From the NCBI RefSeq assembly GCF_012928505.1, contig NZ_JABBJN010000051.1, positions 1 through 44,210 on the forward strand: a DNA stretch of 44,210 nt, read 5' to 3'. The translations under genes were made by a program, and so were the position numbers. The stretch comes from Achromobacter sp. Bel (GTDB lineage Bacteria > Pseudomonadota > Gammaproteobacteria > Burkholderiales > Burkholderiaceae_B). Below, one piece after another: positions 35,587-44,210 of this stretch; positions within the stretch are counted from its first letter, which is position 1, and each line of letters starts with the position of its first letter. Under the pieces are notes generated by a model that was not told where the DNA came from, searched no databases, and worked only from the letters and a program-made list of their open reading frames with translations.

Positions 35587-35616
35587 CCCGCAACATGCGG
35601 GATGGACAAAATTTTA
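35587..35616 (-). promoter_or_regulatory. Candidate rpsB promoter -10 and 5' leader hairpin
   Basis: On the minus strand TAAAAT (35611-35616) resembles a -10 hexamer. Shortly after it, CCCGCA (35587-35592) and TGCGGG (35596-35601) form a 6-bp hairpin with a three-base loop, which would sit at the very 5' end of an rpsB message with a leader of roughly 100 bases. No good -35 was found. S2 leader autoregulation is known in other bacteria, but I cannot match this leader to a described motif. Confidence 0.3.
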
Positions 35617-35728
35617 ACCGGGCCGACCGATCACTGCCGCAATAAACATACTGCTTCCGCGATAAACCCAGACGGCCGCCACGACGAGAGCCTTGCACCG
35701 CACACTTGCATTGCGCTGATCCAGACAC

Positions 35729-35745
35729 TCCAGGAATTTCCTGGA
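35729..35745. repeat. Perfect palindrome in the rpsB-map gap
   Basis: TCCAGGAATTTCCTGGA has two perfect 8-base arms around a single central base. It lies about 115 bases upstream of the candidate rpsB -10 and 500 bases before map. It is a plausible operator for a dimeric regulator; there is no T-run to make it a terminator. Confidence 0.5.
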
Positions 35746-35852
35746 AGTTTCCGGCGGTTGCCCGCTCAGCGCACCCGGACTTGTTTTGTTGGCAGCGAAA
35801 TCCAGCTCTTCGCAGTGGGGCCTTGCAGCCTTCCCGCGCATCAGGCCATCGG

Positions 35853-35886
35853 GGCATTTCTTAAGAAAATGCGAGCATTTTCAAGA
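35853..35886. repeat. Dyad of GAAAATGC/GCATTTTC with a third related half-site
   Basis: GAAAATGC (35865-35872) and GCATTTTC (35875-35882) are perfectly inverted with a GA centre. Just upstream GCATTTC (35854-35860) repeats the right arm with one T fewer, so three half-sites alternate plus, minus, plus within about 30 bases. The flanks TCTT and AAGA extend the pairing past a two-base bulge. Operator array or RNA hairpin are both possible. Confidence 0.45.
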
Positions 35887-36246
35887 ACTTAATCCGACGC
35901 CCATACCGAACCTGCATCGCCGCTCTAAAACATGACCGGGATTACAAGCACGCCGTGCCCCAGCTTTGTTGGCCTTAAACGCTTACACGCCCCCGCACAC
36001 ACCCTGCCAGCACGCGGCCCCGCTACGCCCGTCCACCTGTCCCAGAACCTGACGACCTGCCCGATTTCGCTCCACAACCTTCGCTTGCGGTGAAACTTCA
36101 GGGCTTGCCGCCGATCTCATAAGACGGGCCGACGAAGAGCTTGGTGACAAACTTGCTGGCTGATCCGTGCCGGGCCATTTTTGGCCACACCACCTGGAAT
36201 CGGCTCTTGCCGTAACCCGATTGCTCCCCAAAATTTTAGGGAAGCC

Positions 36247-36252
36247 TATAAT
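36247..36252 (+). promoter_or_regulatory. Candidate -10 element for map
   Basis: A perfect TATAAT lies 52 bases upstream of the map ATG in a locally AT-rich stretch. The best upstream TTG hexamer (TTGCTC, 36221-36226) is 20 bases away, longer than usual, so the -35 is uncertain. Confidence 0.4.
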
Positions 36253-36303
36253 TCTACTATTCTTTCAAGCAGACATTCAAGCGAGAGATCGTCAAGTTAC
36301 TCC

Positions 36304-37125
<822 letters not shown>

Positions 37126-37144
37126 GGCTCCGCCGCCCGCCGCC

Positions 37145-39751
37145 ATGACCGCCGAAATCCTGAGTTCCCTGCGTGAACGCATCCAACAATCCCGGCGGGC
37201 CGCGGTGGCTCAGTTCCGGGAGCACGAACGGCCGGACACGCTGCTGTCCGAGCTGCGGCGCATCGTGGATGCGGGCCTGCGCGACCTGATCAAGCATTGC
37301 CCCCTGCCGGCCGGCGCCACGCTGGCCGCCGTGGGCGGCTATGGCCGCGGTGAACTCTATCCGCATTCCGACGTCGATCTATTGATCCTGCTGCCGCACG
37401 CGCCCACGCGCGAGGACGAGACCGCCATCGAGCAGTTGGTGGCCTCGCTGTGGGACCTGGGCCTGGAACCCGGCCACAGCGTGCGGACCATCGAAGACTG
37501 CGAGCGCGAAGCCGACGCCGACATCACGGTGGAGACCGCGCTGCTGGAATCACGCTGGCTGGCCGGCAGCCGCGCCCTGATGAAGAAGTTCGACGCCGCG
37601 ACCAAATCCCGCCTGGACCCGCGCGCCTTCTTCCGCGCCAAGCGCGTCGAAATGCAGCAGCGCCACGCCCGCTACCACGACACCCCCTACGCGCTGGAAC
37701 CGAACTGCAAGGAGTCTCCAGGGGGCCTGCGCGACCTGCAGGTCATCCTGTGGATGGCGCGCGCGGCCGGGTTCGGCAACAGTTGGCGGTCGGTGGCCCA
37801 GGCGGGCCTGCTGACGTCTTCCGAAGCGCGCGACCTGCGAAAGGCCGAGCAGGCCTTCAAGCGCCTGCGCATCGAACTGCACCTGCTGTCGAACCGCCGC
37901 GAAGACCGCGTGCTGTTCGACCTGCAACCGGCGCTGGCCGAGGTCTACGGCATCCATGCCACCGCCACGCGGCGCGGCAGCGAGCTACTGATGCAGCGCT
38001 ACTACTGGGCGGCGCGTCTGGTCACGCAGTTGAACGGTATCCTGGTGCAGAATATCGAAGAACGCCTGTTCCCGCGCCCCGAGAGCGACGCGCGCGATAT
38101 CGACGACGATTTCCGCAACCTGCGCGACCGCCTGGACATCATTCGGGACGACGGCTTCGAGCGCAATCCCACGCTGCTGCTGCGTGCCTTCCTGGTCATG
38201 CAGCAGCACCCCGAGCTGACCGGCATGTCGGCCCGCACGCTGCGCGCCATCTGGCATTCGCGCCACCGCATCGACGCGCAGTTCCGCCGCAACCCCGTCA
38301 ACCGCAAGCTGTTCCTGCAAATCCTGCAACAGCCCCGCGGCATCGTGCACGAGCTGCGGCGCATGACGATGCTGAACATCCTGCCGCGTTACCTGCCGGT
38401 GTTCCGCCGCATCGTCGGCCAGATGCAACACGACCTGTTCCACGCCTACACGGTCGACCAGCACACGCTGGCGGTGGTGCGCAACCTGCGCCGTTTCACC
38501 ATGCCCGAACACGCCCAGGAATATCCGCTGGCCAGCCAACTGATCGCGAGCCTGGACCGCCACTGGGTGCTGTACGTGGCGGCGCTATTCCACGACATCG
38601 CCAAGGGCCGCGGCGGCGACCACTCCGAACTCGGTGCCCGCGAAGTGCGCAAGTTCGCGCAGGACCACGGCATGGACCCCGAAGACGCCAAGCTGGCGGA
38701 ATTCCTGGTGCGCCAGCATCTGCTGATGTCGGCCGTGGCGCAAAAGCGCGACTTGTCCGATCCGGCCGTGGTGCAGGAATTCGCCGCCACCGTCAAAGAC
38801 GAACGCCATCTGACCGCGCTTTACCTGCTGACGGTGGCCGACATCCGCGGCACCAGTCCCAAAGTCTGGAACGCCTGGAAAGGCAAGCTGCTGGAAGACC
38901 TGTATAAGCTGACCCTGGCGGCCCTGGGCGGCGCCCATGCCGATGCCCACACCGTACTGACCGAGCGCAAGGACGAAGCCGCCCGCCTGACGCGCCTGGC
39001 CGGCTTGCGCGACGACGCCCGCGAAGCCTTTTGGAACCAGTTGGACGTGGCCTACTTCCTGCGCCACGACGCCTCGGATATCGCCTGGCACACGCGCCAT
39101 CTGTACCACCAGGTCGCGCCCGCGCAGGCGGTCGTCAAGGCCCGCCCCACCGAACAGGGCGAAGGCCTGCAGATCATGGTGTACACCCGCGACGCGCCCG
39201 ATCTGTTCGTGGCCATCTGCGGCTACTTCGACGCCAAGAGCCTGTCCATCCAGGACGCGCGCATCCACACCACGCGGCATGGCTGGGCGCTGGACAGCTT
39301 CATCGTGCTGCTGCCCGAAGGCGCCAGCGACCTGCGCGCCCAAGCCACGCTGGTCGAACACGAGCTGGCGGAACGCCTGAAGGACCCGCACGCCGCGGCC
39401 CAGACGCAGCCCAGCCGCGGGGGCTACTACGGCCGCAACCGGCAATCGCGGGTGTCGCGGGTGTTCCCCGTCATGCCGCAAGCCGAACTGCAGCCCGACG
39501 AGCGCAGCACGTCGTGGCGCCTGTCGGTCACCGCGACCGACCGCCCCGGGCTGCTGCACGCCTTGGCGCGCGTCTTCGCCCGGCACGAGATCAACCTGCT
39601 CATGGCCAAGATCATGACCTTGGGCGATCGCGTGGAGGACGTGTTCATCGTGGACGGCTCGGCATTGGCGCGCCCCCGCAGCCAGATGCAGTTCGAACGC
39701 GACGTCCTGGACGCGCTGGCCGGCGAAGAGGCGCAGCAGCGCGTCGCGTGA
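37145..39751 (+). CDS. glnD: Bifunctional uridylyltransferase/uridylyl-removing enzyme GlnD
   Basis: GlnD senses glutamine and adds or removes UMP on PII proteins, controlling nitrogen assimilation. The 868-residue protein has the nucleotidyltransferase motif GGYGRGELYPHSDVDLLIL (64-82, with Asp76 and Asp78), the HD hydrolase domain with LFHDIAKGRGGDHSELG (around 480-497), and two C-terminal ACT domains starting near 673 (LQIMVYTRDAPDLFVA) and 789 (WRLSVTATDRPGLLHALARV). All catalytic elements look intact, so both activities are expected. PII and glutamine synthetase genes are not in the window. Confidence 0.97.
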   Translation: MTAEILSSLRERIQQSRRAAVAQFREHERPDTLLSELRRIVDAGLRDLIKHCPLPAGATLAAVGGYGRGELYPHSDVDLLILLPHAPTREDETAIEQLVASLWDLGLEPGHSVRTIEDCEREADADITVETALLESRWLAGSRALMKKFDAATKSRLDPRAFFRAKRVEMQQRHARYHDTPYALEPNCKESPGGLRDLQVILWMARAAGFGNSWRSVAQAGLLTSSEARDLRKAEQAFKRLRIELHLLSNRREDRVLFDLQPALAEVYGIHATATRRGSELLMQRYYWAARLVTQLNGILVQNIEERLFPRPESDARDIDDDFRNLRDRLDIIRDDGFERNPTLLLRAFLVMQQHPELTGMSARTLRAIWHSRHRIDAQFRRNPVNRKLFLQILQQPRGIVHELRRMTMLNILPRYLPVFRRIVGQMQHDLFHAYTVDQHTLAVVRNLRRFTMPEHAQEYPLASQLIASLDRHWVLYVAALFHDIAKGRGGDHSELGAREVRKFAQDHGMDPEDAKLAEFLVRQHLLMSAVAQKRDLSDPAVVQEFAATVKDERHLTALYLLTVADIRGTSPKVWNAWKGKLLEDLYKLTLAALGGAHADAHTVLTERKDEAARLTRLAGLRDDAREAFWNQLDVAYFLRHDASDIAWHTRHLYHQVAPAQAVVKARPTEQGEGLQIMVYTRDAPDLFVAICGYFDAKSLSIQDARIHTTRHGWALDSFIVLLPEGASDLRAQATLVEHELAERLKDPHAAAQTQPSRGGYYGRNRQSRVSRVFPVMPQAELQPDERSTSWRLSVTATDRPGLLHALARVFARHEINLLMAKIMTLGDRVEDVFIVDGSALARPRSQMQFERDVLDALAGEEAQQRVA

Positions 39752-39778
39752 TCCGGCTCCCAGGCATCGCCAGACCAC

Positions 39779-39804
39779 CCCGGACCGCATACAATCCGGG
39801 TTTT
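39779..39804 (+). terminator. Short hairpin with T-run after glnD, overlapping a TACAAT
   Basis: CCCGGA (39779-39784) pairs with TCCGGG (39795-39800), followed by TTTT, giving a weak intrinsic terminator after glnD. The loop contains TACAAT (39790-39795), which could instead be the -10 of the following MarC-family gene, whose ATG is at 39827. Both readings may be true; the stem is only six pairs. Confidence 0.35.
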
Positions 39805-39826
39805 CGGCCAGGCGACGCCCGCTCCC

Positions 39827-40540
39827 ATGCAGCTCAATGACTATTTGCGCGTTTTCGGCGGCAGCTTTTTCTTCGCCCTGGCCACGCTCCTGCCCTTCCT
39901 GAACCCACCGGCCATCGCGCCCATCTTCCTGTCATTGACGGAAGGCGCGTCATCGTCCACACGGATGGTGCTGGCCAAACGGGTGGCGATCAATGTCTGC
40001 CTGATGCTGATCGTGGCCATGGTGGCCGGCAACGTGCTGTTGAGCTTCTTCGGCATTTCGCTGTCCATCGTGCGGGTCGGCGGCGGCATGCTGGTAATTG
40101 CCAGCGCCTGGCGGCTGGTGAATTCCCCCGACGCCGACACCGAGCGCGTGGCGCGCATGGCCGAATCCTTTACCCCGGAAATGGCCAAGGCCCGGGCCTT
40201 CTACCCGCTGACCTTCCCGATCAGTTGCGGCCCCGGCTCGATCGCGGCCGCCATCACCGTAGGCGTCTCGCTGCGCGACCAGAACCACGTGCTGAGCCTG
40301 GTGCGGCTGGGCGGCTCGATTCCCGGCATCATAGCCGTGTCGCTGACGCTCTACATCTGCCTGCGCTTCGCCGCCCAGATGCTGCACCGCCTGGGCGACA
40401 ATGGCACCGCCGTGTTCATGCGGCTGTCGGCGTTCATCATGCTGTGCCTGGGCGTGCAGATCTTCTGGGAAGGCGCGCGCGACCTGATGCTGGGCGTGCT
40501 GACGCAAGTGATGCAACCAATTCCGATTCCCAAGGCCTAA
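39827..40540 (+). CDS. MarC-family (UPF0056) integral membrane protein
   Basis: A 237-residue inner-membrane protein of the MarC/UPF0056 family, with six hydrophobic helices. LATLLPFLNPPAIAPIFLSLTEG near the N-terminus and PLTFPISCGPGSIAAAITVG in the middle are the paired family motifs, each with a Pro-containing helix turn. The family is still poorly understood; the name reflects linkage to the mar locus and the earlier claim of multidrug resistance was not upheld. Context gives no hint: it lies between glnD and dsbB on the same strand with 52 bases to dsbB. Confidence 0.9.
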   Translation: MQLNDYLRVFGGSFFFALATLLPFLNPPAIAPIFLSLTEGASSSTRMVLAKRVAINVCLMLIVAMVAGNVLLSFFGISLSIVRVGGGMLVIASAWRLVNSPDADTERVARMAESFTPEMAKARAFYPLTFPISCGPGSIAAAITVGVSLRDQNHVLSLVRLGGSIPGIIAVSLTLYICLRFAAQMLHRLGDNGTAVFMRLSAFIMLCLGVQIFWEGARDLMLGVLTQVMQPIPIPKA

Positions 40541-40592
40541 GCCTGGCGGGATAGGGATCCCGCCCCGATCAACCCGATACCTTGCAACAACA

Positions 40593-41078
40593 ATGACCAC
40601 TCGTTCTGAACGCCTGCTTCGCCTGATCGCCCTGTTCTGCTTCGGCGCGGTCGGCGTGGCCCTCGTCTCCCAGCATGTCTTCGACATGCCGCCGTGCGCC
40701 TGGTGCGTCATGCAGCGCCTGATCTACCTGGTGATCGGCGTCATCGCCCTGATCGGCGGCTTCGGCGGCGGACGCGCATTGACGCGCATCGCCGCGGCGC
40801 TGGCGGCCTTGCTGTCCCTGGGTGGCGTGGCCGCGGCCTGGTACCAATACAGCGTCGCCGCCAACATGCTGTCCTGCGACCAGACCTTTGCCGACCGTTT
40901 CATGACCGGCATCGGCCTGGAAGGCGCCATCCCCTGGCTGTTCGGCATCTTCGCCACCTGCATGGACGCCAAGGTGCCGGTGCTAGGCATCGAGTACGCC
41001 CTGTGGAGCCTGGCGCTTTTCGTCGTCCTGTTCTTCATGGCGCTGCCCGTCGTCTTCGGACGCGGCCGCCCCCAGTAA
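40593..41078 (+). CDS. dsbB: Disulfide bond formation protein DsbB
   Basis: DsbB reoxidises periplasmic DsbA and passes electrons to quinones. The 161-residue protein has four predicted helices, the first cysteine pair Cys35/Cys38 in PCAWC and the second pair Cys95 and Cys123 in the longer periplasmic loop, the full set needed for catalysis. The sequence around WYQYSVAANMLSCDQ and PWLFGIFATCMD is typical of beta-proteobacterial DsbB. The dsbA partner is not in this window. Confidence 0.93.
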   Translation: MTTRSERLLRLIALFCFGAVGVALVSQHVFDMPPCAWCVMQRLIYLVIGVIALIGGFGGGRALTRIAAALAALLSLGGVAAAWYQYSVAANMLSCDQTFADRFMTGIGLEGAIPWLFGIFATCMDAKVPVLGIEYALWSLALFVVLFFMALPVVFGRGRPQ

Positions 41079-41102
41079 ACAGCAAGCCTGCGCAGGACGA
41101 CC

Positions 41103-41615
41103 TTGAAATACCTGACCGGCTACCCGGAGACCTTGCTGCTCCAGGCCCAGCAGTTGCTTGACCAGGGCAAGCTGGGCCCCGCGCTGCTGGCGCGCTACCC
41201 CGATGGCCCGCACGCGGTGCGGACCGACCGCGCGTTGTACGAGTACGTGACGGATCTGAAGAACACCTATATGCGCAATGGCGACCTGATCAACAAGGTC
41301 GCCTACGACAGCAAGATCCATGTGATCCAGCATGCGCTGGGGCAACACACGTACATCTCGCGCGTGCAGGGCGGCAAGCTACGCGCCAAGCACGAGATCC
41401 GCGTGGCGACGCTCTTCAAGACCGTGCCCGCCGAATTCCTGAAGATGATCACGGTGCATGAACTGGCGCACTTGAAAGAGAAGGACCACAACAAGGCCTT
41501 CTACAACCTGTGCCTGCGCATGGAACCGCACTATCACCAGTACGAATTCGACTTGCGCCTGTATCTGACCCATCTGGAAGCCACGCGCGAGACGTTGTGG
41601 GACGCCAAGGGCTGA
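41103..41615 (+). CDS. YgjP-like (M48-type) metallopeptidase
   Basis: A 170-residue protein of the YgjP/DUF45 (WLM-like) zinc metallopeptidase group. The metal motif HELAH is at residues 119-123, followed by KEKDHNKAFYNLC with His129 as the likely third ligand. The first 100 residues contain the strand-rich region that shapes the active site. The start is TTG at 41103, preceded by AGGA at six bases; no in-frame ATG would keep the N-terminal region. It lies 24 bases after dsbB. Its substrate is not known. Confidence 0.85.
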   Translation: MKYLTGYPETLLLQAQQLLDQGKLGPALLARYPDGPHAVRTDRALYEYVTDLKNTYMRNGDLINKVAYDSKIHVIQHALGQHTYISRVQGGKLRAKHEIRVATLFKTVPAEFLKMITVHELAHLKEKDHNKAFYNLCLRMEPHYHQYEFDLRLYLTHLEATRETLWDAKG

Positions 41616-41647
41616 CGCTCGGCCCCGCTTTTGCCGGCGCCACGAAA

Positions 41648-41675
41648 AAAATGCCGTCCCGAGGGACGGCATTTT
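41648..41675. terminator. Bidirectional terminator between YgjP-like gene and purF
   Basis: AAAATGCCGTCC (41648-41659) pairs perfectly with GGACGGCATTTT (41664-41675) around a CGAG loop. The plus side has TTTTC, and the minus side a run of seven T residues, so it ends both the plus-strand YgjP-like transcript and the convergent purF operon. Confidence 0.93.
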
Positions 41676-41697
41676 CAATGAGCGTGACGGCAACGGA

Positions 41698-43218
41698 TCA
41701 GGCGTCGTTGGCGGCGTAGCCCATGTTGAACTGCAGGCCGCTGGCGCCTTCGTCCTGGCCCGGTTCCGCGCGCGACTGACCCAGGCGGGCCAGGTATTCG
41801 GCGGTGATGTCGCCGGTGACGTATTCACCGTCGAAGCACGAGGCTTCGAAACGAGACATCTTGGGGTTCAGGTCGCGCACCGATTGCTGCATGTCGGCGA
41901 GGTCCTGGTAGATCAGCGAGTCGGCGCCGATGGCGCGTGCGATTTCCTCGTCGGAGCGGCCGGTAGCGATCAGCTCCGACTGCGTCGGCATGTCGATGCC
42001 GTACACGTTGGGGAAACGGACGGGAGGCGCGGCCGAGGCGAAGTACACCTTGTTGGCACCGGCGGCGCGCGCCATGTCGACGATCTCGCGGCTGGTGGTG
42101 CCGCGCACGATGGAATCATCGACCAGCAGCACGTTCTTGCCCTTGAATTCCATGCCGATGGCATTGAGCTTCTGGCGCACGGATTTACGGCGCACGGCCT
42201 GCCCCGGCATGATGAACGTACGGCCCACGTAGCGGTTCTTGATGAGCCCTTCGCGGTAATCAAGGTTCAGGCGGGCAGCCAGCTGCATGGCGGCGGGACG
42301 CGAGGAGTCCGGGATCGGCATAACGACGTCGATGTCGCCCAGGCGCATGTTGCGCGCGACCTTGTCGGCCAGGTATTCACCCATGCGCAGGCGGGCGTCG
42401 TAGACCGACACGCCGTCGATCAGCGAATCCGGACGCGCAAAGTACACATATTCGAAAATGCAGGGCACCAGTTGCGGGTTTTCAGCGCACTGGCGGCTGA
42501 CGAAGCGGCCGTCCAGGTCGATGAACACGGCCTCGCCCGGATCGACGTCGCGCACGAAGGCGAACCCGCTGCCTTCCAGCGCCACGGATTCGGAAGCCAC
42601 CATCCATTCGGTGCCTTCGTCCGTTTCCATGCGGCCGATGCACAGCGGACGGATGCCGTTGGGGTCGCGGAACGCCAGCAGGCCGTAGCCGGAAATCTGC
42701 GCCACGACGGCATAGGCGCCGCGCACCCGCTTATGCACGGCCGACACCGCGCGGAAGATGGCGTCGTCGTCGAGCGACACGCCATTGGCCGACGATTGCA
42801 GCTCGTGCGCCAGCACGTTCAGCAGGACTTCGGAATCCGAGTTGGTGTTGATGTGGCGGCGATCGACCCGGTAGAGCGATTCGCGCAGTTCGCGCCAGTT
42901 GGTCAGGTTGCCGTTGTGGGCGAACATGATGCCGAACGGAGCGTTGACGTAGAACGGCTGGGCCTCTTCCTCGCTGGCGCTGGAGCCCGCGGTGGGATAG
43001 CGGACCTGGCCGACGCCAGACGTACCCGGCAGCGAGCGCATGTTGCGCGTCCGGAAGACGTCGCGCACCAGGCCGTGAGCCTTGTACATATTGAATTGGT
43101 TGCCTTGCGACGTCGCGATGCCCGCGGCGTCCTGCCCGCGATGCTGCAACAGCAGCAAGCTGTCATAGAGCAGCTGGTTGACCGGCCCGCGCCCGATGAC
43201 CCCTACGATTCCACACAT
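41698..43218 (-). CDS. purF: Amidophosphoribosyltransferase
   Basis: PurF makes phosphoribosylamine from PRPP and glutamine, the first step of purine synthesis. The 506-residue protein has the N-terminal nucleophile Cys2 (MCGIVGVIG; Met is removed, no propeptide), the glutaminase domain with [10 protein letters not shown], and the PRPP-binding motif [13 protein letters not shown] at 363-375. The C-terminal [11 protein letters not shown] region is normal. cvpA lies 30 bases upstream, as in Escherichia coli. Confidence 0.97.
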   Translation of the reverse strand: MCGIVGVIGRGPVNQLLYDSLLLLQHRGQDAAGIATSQGNQFNMYKAHGLVRDVFRTRNMRSLPGTSGVGQVRYPTAGSSASEEEAQPFYVNAPFGIMFAHNGNLTNWRELRESLYRVDRRHINTNSDSEVLLNVLAHELQSSANGVSLDDDAIFRAVSAVHKRVRGAYAVVAQISGYGLLAFRDPNGIRPLCIGRMETDEGTEWMVASESVALEGSGFAFVRDVDPGEAVFIDLDGRFVSRQCAENPQLVPCIFEYVYFARPDSLIDGVSVYDARLRMGEYLADKVARNMRLGDIDVVMPIPDSSRPAAMQLAARLNLDYREGLIKNRYVGRTFIMPGQAVRRKSVRQKLNAIGMEFKGKNVLLVDDSIVRGTTSREIVDMARAAGANKVYFASAAPPVRFPNVYGIDMPTQSELIATGRSDEEIARAIGADSLIYQDLADMQQSVRDLNPKMSRFEASCFDGEYVTGDITAEYLARLGQSRAEPGQDEGASGLQFNMGYAANDA

Positions 43219-43248
43219 GGTGAGATTTCCTGGTTGATTTGAAGCTAA

Positions 43249-43737
43249 TCAATACGGCAGCCATGTCGCCAAAGACGGCGGCAGCCACGTTTTGATATGT
43301 TTGATGGCCTCGATGGCCGAATGCGAAAACATGGCGTCCTTCCACCACGGCTCTTGGGGCAGCGGCGTATAGCCGGCGGCGGCGACCAGCGCCAGGACGA
43401 TCACCAGACCACGGGCCAGTCCGAACATTCCACCCAGGCCGTGATCGGCGGGGCTGAGTCCGGTACTGCGGATCAAGGCGGCTAGCGTCATGTTGACCAA
43501 CCCCACACCGAGCAGCACAAGGATGAACACCACGGCGTATGAGACTCCCATGCGCAGCAGCGTCGTTTCAATATAGGGCTCCAGCCACGTGTAGACCGTG
43601 GGGCCCCACCATATCGCGGCCACGAAGGCCAGCAGATAGGCGACCAGCGACAGCACCTCTTTGAGCAAGCCGCGCACCAGGCCCAGCACACCCGAGACCG
43701 CCAGGATGGCCAGCACGACGAAGTCGAAGCCGGTCAC
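43249..43737 (-). CDS. cvpA: CvpA family membrane protein
   Basis: CvpA is a small inner-membrane protein linked by name to colicin V production and found next to purF. The 162-residue protein begins TGFDFVVLAILAVSGVLGLVRGLLKE, the family signature, and has four hydrophobic helices in total with GLSPADHGLGGMFGLARGLVIV in the second half. The start is a GTG (43735-43737) overlapping the upstream stop as TAGTG, so its translation probably depends on the SPOR-protein gene. The exact function is not settled. Confidence 0.92.
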   Translation of the reverse strand: MTGFDFVVLAILAVSGVLGLVRGLLKEVLSLVAYLLAFVAAIWWGPTVYTWLEPYIETTLLRMGVSYAVVFILVLLGVGLVNMTLAALIRSTGLSPADHGLGGMFGLARGLVIVLALVAAAGYTPLPQEPWWKDAMFSHSAIEAIKHIKTWLPPSLATWLPY

Positions 43738-44210
43738 TATTGCGCGGCAATGAAACCATTGTCATAGCCCAAGGTGCGCAAACGCGCCTGGGCCGCCTGC
43801 GCCGCCTCGCGCGAAGGGAACGGCCCCACGCGCAGACGGTACTGCTGTTTGCCTCCGATGGAGGCTTGTTCCACGAATGCGTTCGTGACGCCGGCCTGAT
43901 GCAGCTTGGTGCGGCGCGACTGGGCGTCTTCCGACGTTGTGTAGGCCGCGATCTGCAGCACGAAGTTGCCCTTGGCGGCAGGCTTGGGGGCAGGCGCGGC
44001 GGCGGCGGGCGTCGACCGGCCTTCCAGCAGGGCCAGCGCGCGCGCGCCGTCGTCGGAACGCGCGTCGGGCTTGGGCGTGGCCGGCTTCGGCTCGGGCTTG
44101 GGTTCCGGCTTCGGTTTGACTTCAGGCTTGGGCTGCGTGACGGGCGGCGGCGTCTGCGTGGCGGGCGGCGTCGTCGGCGCGGCGGCCACGGGGGGCACGG
44201 AGGTGACCGG
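43737..44210 (-). CDS. SPOR-domain protein (DedD-like), 5' end outside window
   Basis: This is the C-terminal part of a SPOR protein, probably DedD-like, that binds denuded septal peptidoglycan. The visible 157 codons hold a Pro/Lys/Glu-rich linker (repeats of KPEP and KPKPEP) and a C-terminal SPOR domain of about 75 residues, NFVLQIAAYTTSEDAQSRR to RTLGYDNGFIAA. The N-terminus, expected to carry one membrane helix, lies beyond the right edge; no true start is visible. The order dedD-cvpA-purF matches enterobacteria, where folC precedes. Confidence 0.88.
   Translation of the reverse strand, partial: PVTSVPPVAAAPTTPPATQTPPPVTQPKPEVKPKPEPKPEPKPATPKPDARSDDGARALALLEGRSTPAAAAPAPKPAAKGNFVLQIAAYTTSEDAQSRRTKLHQAGVTNAFVEQASIGGKQQYRLRVGPFPSREAAQAAQARLRTLGYDNGFIAAQ

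Larger units (their letters stand above)
35506..36303. other. 798-base region between rpsB and map without a convincing gene
   Basis: The gap separates divergent rpsB and map and is far longer than the other intergenic regions here. Short open frames exist (for example 35602-35892 plus, 35614-35841 minus), but none has a recognisable family or a clear ribosome site. It holds the probable rpsB leader (right of 35505), a perfect 17-base palindrome at 35729-35745, a dyad at 35865-35882 with related GCATTTC sequence beside it, and a TATAAT hexamer near map. It could hide a small RNA or a regulatory region for either gene. Confidence 0.6.

Noticed and set aside
35602..35892. 96-codon plus-strand frame in the rpsB-map gap
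   Set aside because: No recognisable domain and no ribosome site, and it crosses the probable rpsB promoter, so I treat it as chance.

Overview
The window is ordinary, gene-dense, GC-rich chromosome of a beta-proteobacterium. Gene order (rpsB-tsf-pyrH-frr-uppS-cdsA-dxr-rseP-bamA-ompH-lpxD-fabZ-lpxA-lpxB-rnhB; divergent map-glnD; dedD-cvpA-purF; divergent ppsA/ppsR; ratA-rnfH next to smpB) and protein style point to Burkholderiales, most likely the Bordetella/Achromobacter group of Alcaligenaceae. That placement rests on recognition, not on a search. I saw no tRNA, rRNA, insertion sequence, prophage, CRISPR array or attachment site.

Left part (1-11.1 kb): the 5' part of mltG (running off the left edge) is divergent from ygfZ. 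A VIT1-type membrane protein follows on the minus strand. Next is a four-gene minus-strand operon that looks like valine/isobutyrate catabolism: an isobutyryl-CoA dehydrogenase-like acyl-CoA dehydrogenase, 3-hydroxyisobutyryl-CoA hydrolase, 3-hydroxyisobutyrate dehydrogenase and a PaaI-like thioesterase. It is preceded by a palindrome resembling LiuR-type operators. Then come ratA-rnfH divergent from smpB, a membrane diguanylate cyclase with an intact inhibitory site, and an NfeD/SPFH pair.

Middle (11.2-19.7 kb): the more accessory section. It holds a class I glutamine amidotransferase, an Ada-like alkylation repair protein without the N-terminal zinc domain, a divergent alpha/beta hydrolase and AraC regulator pair, and ppsA (PEP synthase) divergent from ppsR (its regulatory kinase/phosphotransferase), with unexplained repeats between them. 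A cluster of three small lipoproteins follows, two of them DUF2846-like paralogues.

Right part (19.8-44.2 kb): a near-continuous minus-strand run for translation, lipid precursor, lipid A and outer-membrane assembly functions, from rpsB down to a SpoU-type RNA methyltransferase. It is joined by ATGA, TTGA or nearly zero-gap junctions and broken by a strong terminator after tsf. A 0.8 kb gap without a convincing gene separates rpsB from the plus-strand series map, glnD, a MarC-family protein, dsbB and a YgjP-like metallopeptidase. A bidirectional terminator then faces purF, followed by cvpA and a SPOR-domain protein cut by the right edge.

I found no clear novel multi-gene system. The items best worth checking are the repeat cluster between ppsA and ppsR, the dyads in the rpsB-map gap, the LiuR-like operator, and the three-lipoprotein operon.
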